DNA from: Candidatus Contendibacter sp.
GTDB taxonomy: Bacteria; Pseudomonadota; Gammaproteobacteria; Competibacterales; Competibacteraceae
NCBI GenBank assembly: GCA_029624675.1
Contig: JARSSP010000013.1
Coordinates: 1-64,000 of the forward strand
Direction of reading: 5' to 3'
Length of the DNA: 64,000 bases
Shown here: one piece after another, positions 27,608-36,190 of the stretch
Numbering within the stretch: the first letter of the stretch is position 1
How the letters are laid out: the number at the start of each line of letters is the position of its first letter
Notes under the pieces: model-generated
Database searches by the model: none
Told to the model about the DNA's origin: nothing
The model's input: the letters and a program-made list of their open reading frames with translations, nothing else
Made by a program: the position numbers and the translations under genes

Positions 27608-28264
27608 ATGGTCCAATCACAGTCTTTCCATTTTGTGGAATTGATGCGTGGCGAGCTACCCAGGCTGTGCCGGGAAAAACGCACCGGCATGCTCTTCGTC
27701 GCAGGCAGCGATAACCGTTTGGCGCAGTTCGGCCTGGACCGGGGCGAGATCGTGTTCCTGGTTTTTCAGAATAAACGAGGTTTGGAAGCCTTGTCGTCGC
27801 TGAAGGGGCAGGACTTCAAGATTAGCGTTTGCCGCTTTTTCGATGGGCAGGCTTCGCCAGCCCGGCTGGCTTTACCCCCCACGGATGAGATTTTAAAACA
27901 GCTTGTGAGCGAAGCTCCTCGGTCTGCCGGTGTGGCCGATCCGGTGAGCGGGCGGACTCGGCCCACCGCGGCCGATCCGGTGAGCGGGCGGGCTCGGCCC
28001 ATCGTGGCCGATCCGGTGAGCGGGCGGGCTCGGCCCATCGTGGCCGATCCGGTGAGCGGGCGAATGTTAAGCGACCAAACCAAAGCTGTGTTGAAACAGG
28101 AGTTGGCGGAGTTCATCGGACCCATGGCCGGTATCGTTTGCGAGGAAACCTGGGCCTCGGTCGGCAACCTGGCCCAGGCGCTAGACGTTTTGAGCCGGGA
28201 ACTGCCTGACCCCAAGCAGGCAACGCGCTTTCAGCAAAACGTGTTCAAGCGTCTAGCGCCCTGA
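27608..28264 (+). CDS. Hypothetical protein with DUF4388-like N terminus and internal repeats
   Basis: A 218-residue cytoplasmic protein. The first 75 residues (GELPRLCREKRTGMLFV, LDRGEIVFLVFQNKRGLEAL) resemble DUF4388/PatA-type domains found in signalling proteins. The middle has three and a half 12-residue repeats of ADPVSGRARPIV. The last 65 residues form a helical domain (LKQELAEFIGPMAGIVCEE). GGAGG is eight bases before the ATG. It follows the Cache-HAMP gene by 61 bases and may transmit its signal; that link is inference. Confidence 0.6.
   Translation: MVQSQSFHFVELMRGELPRLCREKRTGMLFVAGSDNRLAQFGLDRGEIVFLVFQNKRGLEALSSLKGQDFKISVCRFFDGQASPARLALPPTDEILKQLVSEAPRSAGVADPVSGRTRPTAADPVSGRARPIVADPVSGRARPIVADPVSGRMLSDQTKAVLKQELAEFIGPMAGIVCEETWASVGNLAQALDVLSRELPDPKQATRFQQNVFKRLAP
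27935..28062 (+). repeat. 36-bp in-frame tandem repeats
   Basis: Units start at 27935, 27971 and 28007, with a partial fourth at 28043. The second and third units are identical over 36 bases, and the first differs at three positions. Each encodes ADPVSGRxRPxx. Near-identity at the DNA level shows recent expansion inside a coding region. Confidence 0.92.
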
Positions 28265-28317
28265 AGGTTGCTTCAGCAAGGGGTGGGAATGCTGGCGAAT
28301 CGCGGCGCGACGACCCA

Positions 28318-29505
28318 ATGTTTCCCGTCAGCGGACTTCTCGACAGTGGAATCGCCATGTACTCATCCACCGCCAACATTCGCGCCCTGATGGCCGATTT
28401 TCATGTCGCCGGCATGATGTTGCGTTACAGCAGCTTCATTCCCCGGCTGTACAACCTGTGTCGGGCGCTCGGCTTCGAGGCGGGCAAGATCATGCCCTCG
28501 CGGGCGTTTTGCTCGGACGAGAACCAGGGCTATCCGATCATCCTGATCACCAAGCATTTTGGAGTGTTTCCGTTCAATCATGGCCAGGTCGGCGGCATCG
28601 TGGCCACCGACCGCCACGCGCCCCACGCCGAGCATGGGCGGGACATGGTGATCATTCACGCCAGCCATGTCGGCTACGATCCGGAATGCCGTGTTTTTGG
28701 CGCCTACCGGCGGCTGCAAAGCGAAGACCGGCATCTGACCGCCAGTTGTGGCAAGATCGAAGCGGTGCTGCGCTGGTATCAGGAAGAGTACGCCTTCGCC
28801 CGTGACAACATCCTGTTGGAGCGCGAGGGAGAAAACGACCTCGTCACCATCGACAACCAGTTGCTGCGAGAGAATCGCAACGAGGGGCTGTTCCTGAACC
28901 TGGAGTGCTTGGCGAAACCAGATGCCGGTGGTGGATTTCGGCCGGTGCATTGCCAAAGCACGGCCAAGAGCCTGCTCGCCGCGCCCGAGTTGCGACGCCA
29001 GATGGAACAGGCCGGCTGGACGGAGGGACGACGCGAACCAATCGGCGACCGCCTATTGCCGGAATATTTCCGGTTCAAGCGCGATATCCAGGGGGACCTG
29101 GAGGGCCGCAGTCACCTGGAACAGAATCTGCTTGAGCCGATGGCCTGGATCGTGACCGCGCCGCATCCGCTACTGACCGCCGCCCAGGTCAACACCCAGG
29201 TGGAATTCGACCGCACCTTCCGCACCATCGTCCGGGAGCACGGTTATCAGGGCAAGCGGGTGCTGTATGTCTCCGGACTGCATATCGACATCTCGCCCAA
29301 GGCGGGTCAGCGCTTCCCACTGACCAAGTTCGTACCTTGGGCCGCCTTCGTGCAACAGCCGGATGGCTCCCATGAAACTTGGGAACAGCTTGAACTGCTG
29401 GCGCGGCTGCGGGAGCAGTCCAGCACGAACCCCGACCAGATCGACCTGGAAGGGGTGATCCATCAGATGGAGCAGACCGAGGAGGTTCGCATCGAGGCGT
29501 CCTGA
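28318..29505 (+). CDS. LCIB/C-like putative beta-type carbonic anhydrase
   Basis: A 395-residue protein that I assign tentatively to the 'limiting CO2-inducible B/C' carbonic anhydrase family. The assignment rests on FCSDENQGYP (Cys65, Asp67), KHFGVFPFNHGQVGG, VIIHASHVGYDPE (His114 and His117) and TASCGK (Cys144). These supply a Cys-His-Cys zinc site next to an Asp as in beta-class-like enzymes. The C-terminal 200 residues are less recognisable. An internal ATG at 28357 is an alternative start with a slightly better upstream purine run. It is the third gene after the Cache sensor. A role in CO2/bicarbonate interconversion is inference. Confidence 0.55.
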   Translation: MFPVSGLLDSGIAMYSSTANIRALMADFHVAGMMLRYSSFIPRLYNLCRALGFEAGKIMPSRAFCSDENQGYPIILITKHFGVFPFNHGQVGGIVATDRHAPHAEHGRDMVIIHASHVGYDPECRVFGAYRRLQSEDRHLTASCGKIEAVLRWYQEEYAFARDNILLEREGENDLVTIDNQLLRENRNEGLFLNLECLAKPDAGGGFRPVHCQSTAKSLLAAPELRRQMEQAGWTEGRREPIGDRLLPEYFRFKRDIQGDLEGRSHLEQNLLEPMAWIVTAPHPLLTAAQVNTQVEFDRTFRTIVREHGYQGKRVLYVSGLHIDISPKAGQRFPLTKFVPWAAFVQQPDGSHETWEQLELLARLREQSSTNPDQIDLEGVIHQMEQTEEVRIEAS

Positions 29506-29529
29506 CCCAGTCGCTAGCGGACCGCGGGG

Positions 29530-29769
29530 TCAAGCGAAAGGCGAGAACGCCGGTGGATCGCAATCTGGCAGTCCCGCCTCTCGCAGAATCCGGCTCCACA
29601 GCTCGGGTAGGACCAGGTCGAGCGTCTGGCACGCCTCGTCCAGGCTGACATAGCGGTGTCGCGCCAGGAACCGGCTGGCGGCTATTTCGGTGGCGTGGCG
29701 GTCGTTCAGGGGCAAATCCTCGAAGCGCATGGCAGGTCCCGGTTGGGTGGGTTGGGCATCGCCCGCCAT
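29530..29769 (-). CDS. Small hypothetical protein
   Basis: A 79-residue frame (or 66 residues from an internal ATG at 29730) between two convergent larger genes, 43 bases after the start-side hydrolase gene's end on the same strand. The translation is acidic and Leu-rich (RFLARHRYVSLDEACQTLDL) without signal or membrane segment. No family recognised and no strong ribosome binding site. Confidence 0.4.
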   Translation of the reverse strand: MAGDAQPTQPGPAMRFEDLPLNDRHATEIAASRFLARHRYVSLDEACQTLDLVLPELWSRILREAGLPDCDPPAFSPFA

Positions 29770-29812
29770 TTCATCCGACCCGTCTAGGGCTGTCCAGAAG
29801 TATTGCCACCGT

Positions 29813-30634
29813 TTAGCGCCGCGTCGCGTTCAACCAGTCCGAAACCTCGTCCCACCAAGCCGCCGTCGGCTGGACGGGCCAACTGTTGTGGCCCGCCGCT
29901 GGAAAGAGCCAGAGCCGCTTCGGCTCGCGCAGCATCTCGTACAGGCGTTGGCTGTGCCGCGCCGGGATGATCTCGTCCCGTTCGGCGACCAGGATCGCCA
30001 CCGGTCCCGGATACTGGCTCAGGTGGGTCCGGTTGTCGTAGCGGTCAAGCAGCAACCAGCGTGCCGGCAAGTACCAATACAGCGTTTGAGCCAGCTCCGG
30101 CAGGCTGTCCCAGGGCGTGATCAGCGCCACCCCGGCGACCGGCAGCGCCTGATCGGCCGCCACCGCCGCCGCCACCCCGGCCCCGAGCGATTCGCCCCAA
30201 AGCCACAGGGGACCGCCGAATTCGGCCAGCGCCCGCCGGGCGGTCTCCCGGCCATCGGCCACGAAGGACGCTTCGCCCAGTTCCCCGGTCCGCCCGCCGT
30301 AGCCCGGATACTCGGCCAGGACCACCCGATAGCCCCGGCGTTCCAGCGCCGCCAGGTAGTAGCCCCGGTCGCGGGCGCTGCCGGCGTTGCCGTGGAACAC
30401 CACCACCGTGCCGCGCGTCGGGGGATGCGCCGTCGGGTCAGCGCTGACATAACCCCGAAACGCGGGGCCACTGGCCGCCGGCCAGATCGCCAGCGCCGGC
30501 CCGCTGACCGGGCGCAAATTATCGACCGAGGGGGGTGCGGGGTCGGGAAAATACAGCATCCGTTTCTGGTTCAGGGCGATGGCCCCGACCAGCAGCAGGT
30601 AACCGACGATCAGGCAAAGCAGCAGGGTTCGCAT
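29813..30634 (-). CDS. Membrane-anchored alpha/beta hydrolase (YfhR/BEM46-like)
   Basis: A 273-residue hydrolase with an N-terminal membrane anchor (MRTLLLCLIVGYLLLVGAI) followed by KRMLYFPDP, a phrase typical of the BEM46/YfhR group. The oxyanion FHGNAG, nucleophile elbow GESLGAG, acidic AERDEIIP and histidine in AAGHN complete the machinery. The ATG at 30634 has GGAGG seven bases upstream; the frame extends upstream to 30736 without family similarity. The catalytic domain should face the periplasm; substrate unknown. Confidence 0.88.
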   Translation of the reverse strand: MRTLLLCLIVGYLLLVGAIALNQKRMLYFPDPAPPSVDNLRPVSGPALAIWPAASGPAFRGYVSADPTAHPPTRGTVVVFHGNAGSARDRGYYLAALERRGYRVVLAEYPGYGGRTGELGEASFVADGRETARRALAEFGGPLWLWGESLGAGVAAAVAADQALPVAGVALITPWDSLPELAQTLYWYLPARWLLLDRYDNRTHLSQYPGPVAILVAERDEIIPARHSQRLYEMLREPKRLWLFPAAGHNSWPVQPTAAWWDEVSDWLNATRR

Positions 30635-31136
30635 CGAATAACCTCCGTCACGGTTGGACAGCCATCCGGCCGCGCGCGCGCCCACGAACGGATCGCCGCG
30701 CCAGTGCGGGGGCGGTAACCAGTTTACCGCCCTCACGGGATTTCATCGCCCTGGGCGCCAGGAACAGGGTTCGGCGGACTGTCCGCCAGCGCTCGCCGGT
30801 TTTGGTCACGGCAGCGCGATCCGGCACGGGTATGGGGTCAGACGGTTCGGTCGGCGTGGCCCGTCGACCCAAAAAGAACCGCGCGACGCGCCTGGCCCGA
30901 GCCGGTTGACCCGCTCCAAGGCATTCGGTATCGCGCGATCATCGCGGAAATCGGACGAAGGTGCTTCGGCGGTTTCGGTCATGGGTCGAAGCGCGAAAGA
31001 TTGGCAACGAACTTGCATTTTTAAAGCTTGCCGAAGGCCATTGCCCCGCGACGGCGAACCTCCGAGGGACGGTCGGTCATCTGACCGAAGACCCTCGCCA
31101 CCCGAACTTTATAATGAGACAGGAGCGATTCTTGCC
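30635..31136. other. Intergenic region, no gene recognised
   Basis: About 500 GC-rich bases between the divergent hydrolase and HEXXH genes. Long frames cross it but have no initiation signal or family match. A TATAAT sits at 31110-31115 without a good -35, and AGGAG at 31121-31125 serves the following GTG. Confidence 0.5.
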
Positions 31137-31721
31137 GTGAACACGACCGATTGGGACCCTCACTACAAGCATCCCGGCAAAACGACGGTCAGACTGACCC
31201 TGTTCTGGGTCTCGAACTACTATCAGGACACCTCGCAAAAAGTACTTAAGAAGGCGGAGCAGATGTTGGCCGAGCACGGTCTGGGGCTGGATATCTACCC
31301 CAAGTCCCGCCAGAGCGCGCCCAACCACACCATCCAGATTCCCGGCGATCCCACCCAGCTCCTGGTCAACGATCCCGAAAACACTCCCTACACTTACAAC
31401 TGGTTACGGAACCAGGCCGCCGCGATTTTCGACGACCAGGCCACCAAGGACAAGCGCCAGCGCCTCCCGGTGTTTTTTTGCCAGTTCAAGGCTTCCGGTT
31501 ACGGCATCACGGTCTTGAACTCGAACTGGCTGCCCTATTGCCTGATCGGCGCTAACCCCGATCCGGACGGCTACTGCCTGATACACGAAATCATCCATGC
31601 CGCCACCAATAGCGCGATCCACTGCAATACCCCGAAGGGCAACGTGTTCGGAGACATCCCCGGCAACATCATGATCCGCACCCATGTGCAGGCCATTGCA
31701 AAAGCCTATTTTTCCCGGTGA
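31137..31721 (+). CDS. Hypothetical protein with HEXXH zinc-metallopeptidase motif
   Basis: A 194-residue protein that I do not recognise as a family. The chosen GTG at 31137 has AGGAG 11 bases upstream; the frame is open far upstream (to 30654) but that part looks like random GC-rich translation. At residues 150-154 the motif HEIIH lies in a hydrophobic context (GYCLIHEIIHAATN), with His162 and two cysteines nearby, as in zinc metalloproteases. The first 60 residues (VRLTLFWVSNYYQDTSQ, then VLKKAEQMLAEHGL) look like a small alpha/beta domain. No signal peptide is seen. Peptidase activity is an inference from one motif. Confidence 0.6.
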   Translation: MNTTDWDPHYKHPGKTTVRLTLFWVSNYYQDTSQKVLKKAEQMLAEHGLGLDIYPKSRQSAPNHTIQIPGDPTQLLVNDPENTPYTYNWLRNQAAAIFDDQATKDKRQRLPVFFCQFKASGYGITVLNSNWLPYCLIGANPDPDGYCLIHEIIHAATNSAIHCNTPKGNVFGDIPGNIMIRTHVQAIAKAYFSR

Positions 31722-31978
31722 AGCGGCCGCTCCTGGCGCGGTCGGCCCGCTCACGCTTCGCATCGGTTTCGGACCGCCAACGCCCAATCTGTGTAACATC
31801 GGGTGGGCTTTCGAGCCGGATTCGCCGCCAAGGACCAGCGAATCCGGTCCATATTCATTGGCGTGATCAGTACCGTCGCGCTCAAAAATCGGCCACCGGT
31901 GGATCCTCCCGCGTCGTCCTTGAGGTGATTTACATGACCAGGGCCATCGTCGCCAGCGGGTGACCGAACCCTTGTTCC
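31722..31978. other. Non-coding junction region beside the NTPase island
   Basis: No gene recognised. The stretch separates the HEXXH gene from the amylase remnant at 31979. No terminator or repeat is obvious. Confidence 0.4.
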
Positions 31979-32059
31979 TTACCGCAAATACACCCCGTCC
32001 ACCCCGATCTTGCCCGGCCCGTCGAGCACGTAGATATCGGCGGAGTTGGCGCACACATA
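31979..32059 (-). pseudogene. 3'-terminal remnant of a second GH13 amylase gene
   Basis: Twenty-six codons plus stop that translate as the end of the amylase at 36191-38362: ANSADIYVLDGPGKIGVDG then VYLR, against ANSAGIYVLNGPGKIGVDG then AYLR. By my count 15 of 81 bases differ, largely at third codon positions, so this is the tail of a diverged paralogue and not a fresh copy. It lies in the same orientation on the far side of the big NTPase gene. Confidence 0.85.
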
Positions 32060-32094
32060 AGGATGGGTGCAAAATCCTCTTAAGGCGGGAAATA

Positions 32095-35000
32095 CTACCG
32101 ACCGGATATGGCCTCCCTCGTAGGCCAGCTAACATCCAGCACCCTTACAAAGATCCGCTGCCGCTCAACTGAACTAAGTTGAGCTTCCAAACGAGCTTGT
32201 AGCTCTTGCGGTGATCGCGGCTTATTTTTTCCACCTGTGGCGCAAGGCATGCCCTTGCCGCTAAACCAGAGCACCAGGTAGATACCGTGTCGGTTGGCTC
32301 GTGGTGCGATGGCGTATTGATCGATCAATTGGTTGCGTAGCGCGGTCCACAGCGATTCATTGCTATCGCGTTTAATCTCGATAGGCAACTCAAACTCGTT
32401 ACGGTATGAGAGACGAATATCGGCACGCTTGTCGTTGGCGTAGTCGCCTTCCGGTTGGCACTCGATGCCCAGCGGATGCAAGCGCGCTCGCAAACGGGTT
32501 AGCAGCGCGTCGCGGCAAAGATTTTCTTCACGCTGACTGGTGGGTCGCTTTTTTTCGACATTCCAAAAGGCGCGAAAACCGTCGTCATTTTCTTGGCGGA
32601 GTTCTCTCGCAATGCCGTCCAGATGATCCAGCGTCAGCGCCGCCAGATCAGCCACGCTGGTGGGCGCTTGGTTGGCAAGCACCTGCGCGACCTCTCGCGG
32701 CGACAGAAATCGAAACTGGCTTTCGCGCTGATGGATCTTTTGTTGGTGGCGTGCGCTTTCGAGCAGCCATTTCAACTTTTCTAAATTCGGTTGCGCAAGC
32801 AGGCGTTCGATTTCCTGCGCCGCATCGGATGTTGGCATCGCGCCGAGGCGATTGATGAAGCCGCGCACGATGTCGCCACGTTGCCTTGCGTCAGTTATAT
32901 CGCTAGCACCGCCATTTATCTGCCAATCGAGTTCAGCGTGCGGCGCTATCTTTTCGATTAGTCTGCCAATGGTCTTGACCGGCAAATTAAAATCACCAGA
33001 ATTACTTACGAATTCAGCCAGATGCTTGATATGCACTTCTGACTCGCCGACGCAATCCCAAAGCGTAGCTTCATTCTGTGTTGGATCTAACAGCATGGCG
33101 GCAGCACGCCAATAGATTTGTTGGGCGATATCCATGTCTTTCATGCCTAGCTTTTTTCCGATAAGCGATTGCAGGATTTCCGGCGTATAGCGCAGCGCAG
33201 TTTTGAGCAAACTTTTCAGATAATACAATTGGCCCGTTTGTGCGCTTAATGGGAAACTTTCAAGTAGGCTTGACGCTGCCAAAGCTGCTACAGTGCGGTA
33301 TTTTGGATCGTCTGCAAGCGGATGAATACTGTCGATATGTTCCTTGCCGGCTCGCAGGGCTACGCTTGCGTAGGCGATCAGCACTTCTGCAACCAGATCT
33401 GCACGCCACTGCACCAAGTACACGAACCAATCTGGCGTACTTTCGAAACCATAAGTCAAGCGGAAAGCAATCATTTTGCGCAGGGCTTCCTCGGGAAGAC
33501 TCTCGATTCCTTCCGAGCCATCCTGCCAGCGTAATTCCATCCCAATGAGGCAAGGAAGACGAATAACGTGTTCTCTTTGCTTAAGACAGAGATCGATGAT
33601 TTCCTCAACTGTCGGCAAAGCTGCACACGCAGGGCAAAGCCGAAATCCAGCTTCAGCAGCGTCCAAAATTTCGCTGCCGTTTTCACAGAAATTATTGAAT
33701 CGCTCAATAGTATTTTCCCCTGATATATCATAGAAATGTCCCTTCCATACGCTTGCAAGATGGTGCATGAGATTAGTTGGCGCAGTGCCAAAACGAATTT
33801 CCGAGAGATATGGGCTCAAATCGATTGTATTTTTTCTTTTGATCTTGGAATATTTTTGTTTTTGAATAATTTCTCTTTTGGCTTGTCGCGTTCTCAAGTT
33901 TGGAACTTCAGAAACCAGTAATGAATCGAGCCATTGTTTCCGTTCAGGGTGAGTAATAGCCCATGCTTCAAGCAGGTCGAGTGATAGCCCACAGGAGCTG
34001 TGTCCGTCGATGAGAGTACGTACCGCTTGACCAAGATGTTCCTTGGCGAGAGTATCTTTATCGGTTAAGTCAACTTGTGTGAAGTGCCAAAGGCCGATAT
34101 CTTCGGGAGGCGTTGCGCCATGTAATCGCATCAGCTGACTGTAGACGCAATTTAATGGATGTTCGTGCTGCTCGCATTGCTTAAAGCAAAGCGCCAGCAA
34201 GGATTTGTAGCGTTCCGGCCGCGCACTCAACCAATCCGCAATCGTTTGGTGTTCAGTTTTTAGTCTTTCAAAATAACCGTGTTCATCGCTACCAATCCCC
34301 AACCAAGTGAACAGGCGATCATCGGCAACTAGGTCACCATATGACACGATGCCTTGAACGAGAAGTGTGTTTGCTATTTGTTCAAGATGGTATTCGTGGG
34401 GATTGCATGATTTCAATTCTGGGTGATCCACCAATCCATCAAGCACAATCGGCAGATGTTCCGAGAGGGTTTCTCGCGGCAACTGATACTGCCAGAATGA
34501 AACGTAGCTACCCAATAGATTGGGTTTTTTCGGTTTGTGCAGGTGCCGCAACAGCGTTTTTGGATCAAGGTGCGTTGGATAAAGATGACGCAGCAGCACA
34601 CCAGCTAACTCATCATCACTGTCGGTTACATGCCCTCTATTCACATCATCGAGTAGGTTCAGCGCTTCCTTCGGGTTGGCCGATAACTTGAGCCAAGCTT
34701 TAAGAGCATCTTTTCTCAAGACTGGCCATCGACTGTCATCGCGAACGATATCGAGCACGACAGATGCGAATTCAGGTTGCCCTTCGCCGTAAGCAAGGAT
34801 ATCGAGGACACAATCAGCAAGAACTTGACTGGCGATATTGCGCTCGGGTGCTTGCAGAATGGATAAGAAGTCGTCGCGCAGTTCCACATCGGCAAGTGCA
34901 CCAAAGAGGTGCGCTGTCATCCACCCATCCTGGCGAAAGGCCGGATAGCGTTCTGCTTCACGACGCAATCCCGCAAGAATGCGCCTCTTGGCAGCAACCG

Positions 35001-36135
35001 CCATCGGCTTGACATCACCATAAACGATGACAGTCAGCGGATCGGCGTCGATCAAGCACGTCCGTGCGCTCAGGCAATGCAGCGCAAGCCAGCCGAAAAG
35101 TCCGCGCAATCCGGCGACGACTCCACCATCCGCGCCGAGTAGAAGATTCAAAACTCGCTTTAGCGGCAATCTTTCTCTGTCAATTCGTCGCCCCAGCCAG
35201 CGAGCCGCTAGATATTCCGCGATGCTGCGGTGGCTTGGAATGACGCGCTCTTCACCCTCGGGACGGAATAGTTTGCTACCAATCGCTTGACGTGCAGCCT
35301 CATTTTCGGGCGGAATGTAGTCGGCGAGTTCGGGAAAGCGTTCGGTGGCGCTTTCTCGATCAAGGGCAATGCCCGTCTTGTCGGAGAAAAGCAGGACGGT
35401 ACAGAGTTGACCAGCGGCATCGAGCACTTTCTCGGCGGAAAGCAGTACATCGCGCTTTTTATCGCGATGGCGCCTGTTGGCCTCAGTCGCCAGTTTCTCG
35501 CAGGCAAGTTGGTAGGTCTCGTCACGTGTTTTCGGCCATTGTCCCCCACTCACCGCTGCAACCAAGAGTTCAAGTGTCTGCGGGTTGTCGAGCAAATCGG
35601 CAATACCGAATTTTTCAGCCTCGTGTACAAAAGCTTGTGGGTCGAGGATGCCGTGGTTCTCGCGCAGAATGCGGAGAATGTCTTCACGATTGAGAGGTTC
35701 GAGCAGCAGTACGGTGATCCTGCCGTCGGGAGCAGCGGCTTCGATATCAGCACGATCCGTCGATCCATACCAATCGGCGGCCCGACAAGCGATGCGGAAT
35801 GGGAGATTTCCTAATCGCTTTAAGCGTTGGCGGAGGCGTAAAAGGATGCTGTCGCCGCTACTACCGGCGCGTACCTCGTCAAAACCATCGAGAAACAACG
35901 TCTTTTCTTGCCATTCGGGTTCAATGTCGAGATGGATGAACTCTTCGATGCGCAGATAATGCCCGCCGGTCGCCTCGGCCTCCATTTGAAACGCCGTCGT
36001 CTTGCCCGCGCCGGGCTCGCCGAGCAACACCCAAGCGACGTCGGTGCGAAAGCCGTCCAGGTTTTCTATCGGATTTTCGACCAACCCGCTCTTCGGATCG
36101 GGAATTTTTCTGACGCGACGAGGAATCCGTGTCAT
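32095..36135 (-). CDS. Large NACHT/STAND-like NTPase with C-terminal PD-(D/E)XK nuclease-like domain
   Basis: A 1346-residue protein. The NTPase core starts almost at the N terminus: Walker A GEPGAGKT at residues 39-46 and Walker B LFLDGFDE at 80-87, the latter typical of NACHT ATPases, then arginine-rich sensor segments (FRIACRAADW). A long helical middle of about 1000 residues without recognised motifs could be the sensor. Near the end, ADIRLSYRNEFELPIEIKRD gives Asp1239, Glu1253 and Lys1255 in PD-(D/E)XK spacing, followed by a helix with Gln (ALRNQLIDQY) and the strand GIYLVLWF. The ATG at 36135 has GGAG upstream. Architecture and solitary accessory context suggest anti-phage defence; no named family was recognised. 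Confidence 0.7.
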   Translation of the reverse strand: MTRIPRRVRKIPDPKSGLVENPIENLDGFRTDVAWVLLGEPGAGKTTAFQMEAEATGGHYLRIEEFIHLDIEPEWQEKTLFLDGFDEVRAGSSGDSILLRLRQRLKRLGNLPFRIACRAADWYGSTDRADIEAAAPDGRITVLLLEPLNREDILRILRENHGILDPQAFVHEAEKFGIADLLDNPQTLELLVAAVSGGQWPKTRDETYQLACEKLATEANRRHRDKKRDVLLSAEKVLDAAGQLCTVLLFSDKTGIALDRESATERFPELADYIPPENEAARQAIGSKLFRPEGEERVIPSHRSIAEYLAARWLGRRIDRERLPLKRVLNLLLGADGGVVAGLRGLFGWLALHCLSARTCLIDADPLTVIVYGDVKPMAVAAKRRILAGLRREAERYPAFRQDGWMTAHLFGALADVELRDDFLSILQAPERNIASQVLADCVLDILAYGEGQPEFASVVLDIVRDDSRWPVLRKDALKAWLKLSANPKEALNLLDDVNRGHVTDSDDELAGVLLRHLYPTHLDPKTLLRHLHKPKKPNLLGSYVSFWQYQLPRETLSEHLPIVLDGLVDHPELKSCNPHEYHLEQIANTLLVQGIVSYGDLVADDRLFTWLGIGSDEHGYFERLKTEHQTIADWLSARPERYKSLLALCFKQCEQHEHPLNCVYSQLMRLHGATPPEDIGLWHFTQVDLTDKDTLAKEHLGQAVRTLIDGHSSCGLSLDLLEAWAITHPERKQWLDSLLVSEVPNLRTRQAKREIIQKQKYSKIKRKNTIDLSPYLSEIRFGTAPTNLMHHLASVWKGHFYDISGENTIERFNNFCENGSEILDAAEAGFRLCPACAALPTVEEIIDLCLKQREHVIRLPCLIGMELRWQDGSEGIESLPEEALRKMIAFRLTYGFESTPDWFVYLVQWRADLVAEVLIAYASVALRAGKEHIDSIHPLADDPKYRTVAALAASSLLESFPLSAQTGQLYYLKSLLKTALRYTPEILQSLIGKKLGMKDMDIAQQIYWRAAAMLLDPTQNEATLWDCVGESEVHIKHLAEFVSNSGDFNLPVKTIGRLIEKIAPHAELDWQINGGASDITDARQRGDIVRGFINRLGAMPTSDAAQEIERLLAQPNLEKLKWLLESARHQQKIHQRESQFRFLSPREVAQVLANQAPTSVADLAALTLDHLDGIARELRQENDDGFRAFWNVEKKRPTSQREENLCRDALLTRLRARLHPLGIECQPEGDYANDKRADIRLSYRNEFELPIEIKRDSNESLWTALRNQLIDQYAIAPRANRHGIYLVLWFSGKGMPCATGGKNKPRSPQELQARLEAQLSSVERQRIFVRVLDVSWPTREAISGR

Positions 36136-36148
36136 CGCCTCACTCCAA

Positions 36149-36172
36149 CCCTCTTCCATTTGCGGAAGAGGG
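36149..36172 (-). terminator. Hairpin between amylase and NTPase genes
   Basis: A perfect 9-bp stem CCCTCTTCC / GGAAGAGGG with a six-base loop lies between the amylase stop (36191) and the NTPase ATG (36135). No T-run follows on the minus strand, so it may attenuate or stabilise RNA rather than terminate by itself. Confidence 0.45.
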
Positions 36173-36190
36173 TATACCGAACCATCTTTA

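Noticed and set aside
30654..31136. N-terminal extension of the HEXXH frame
   Set aside because: Composition looks like random GC-rich translation, and the GTG at 31137 has a good AGGAG site.
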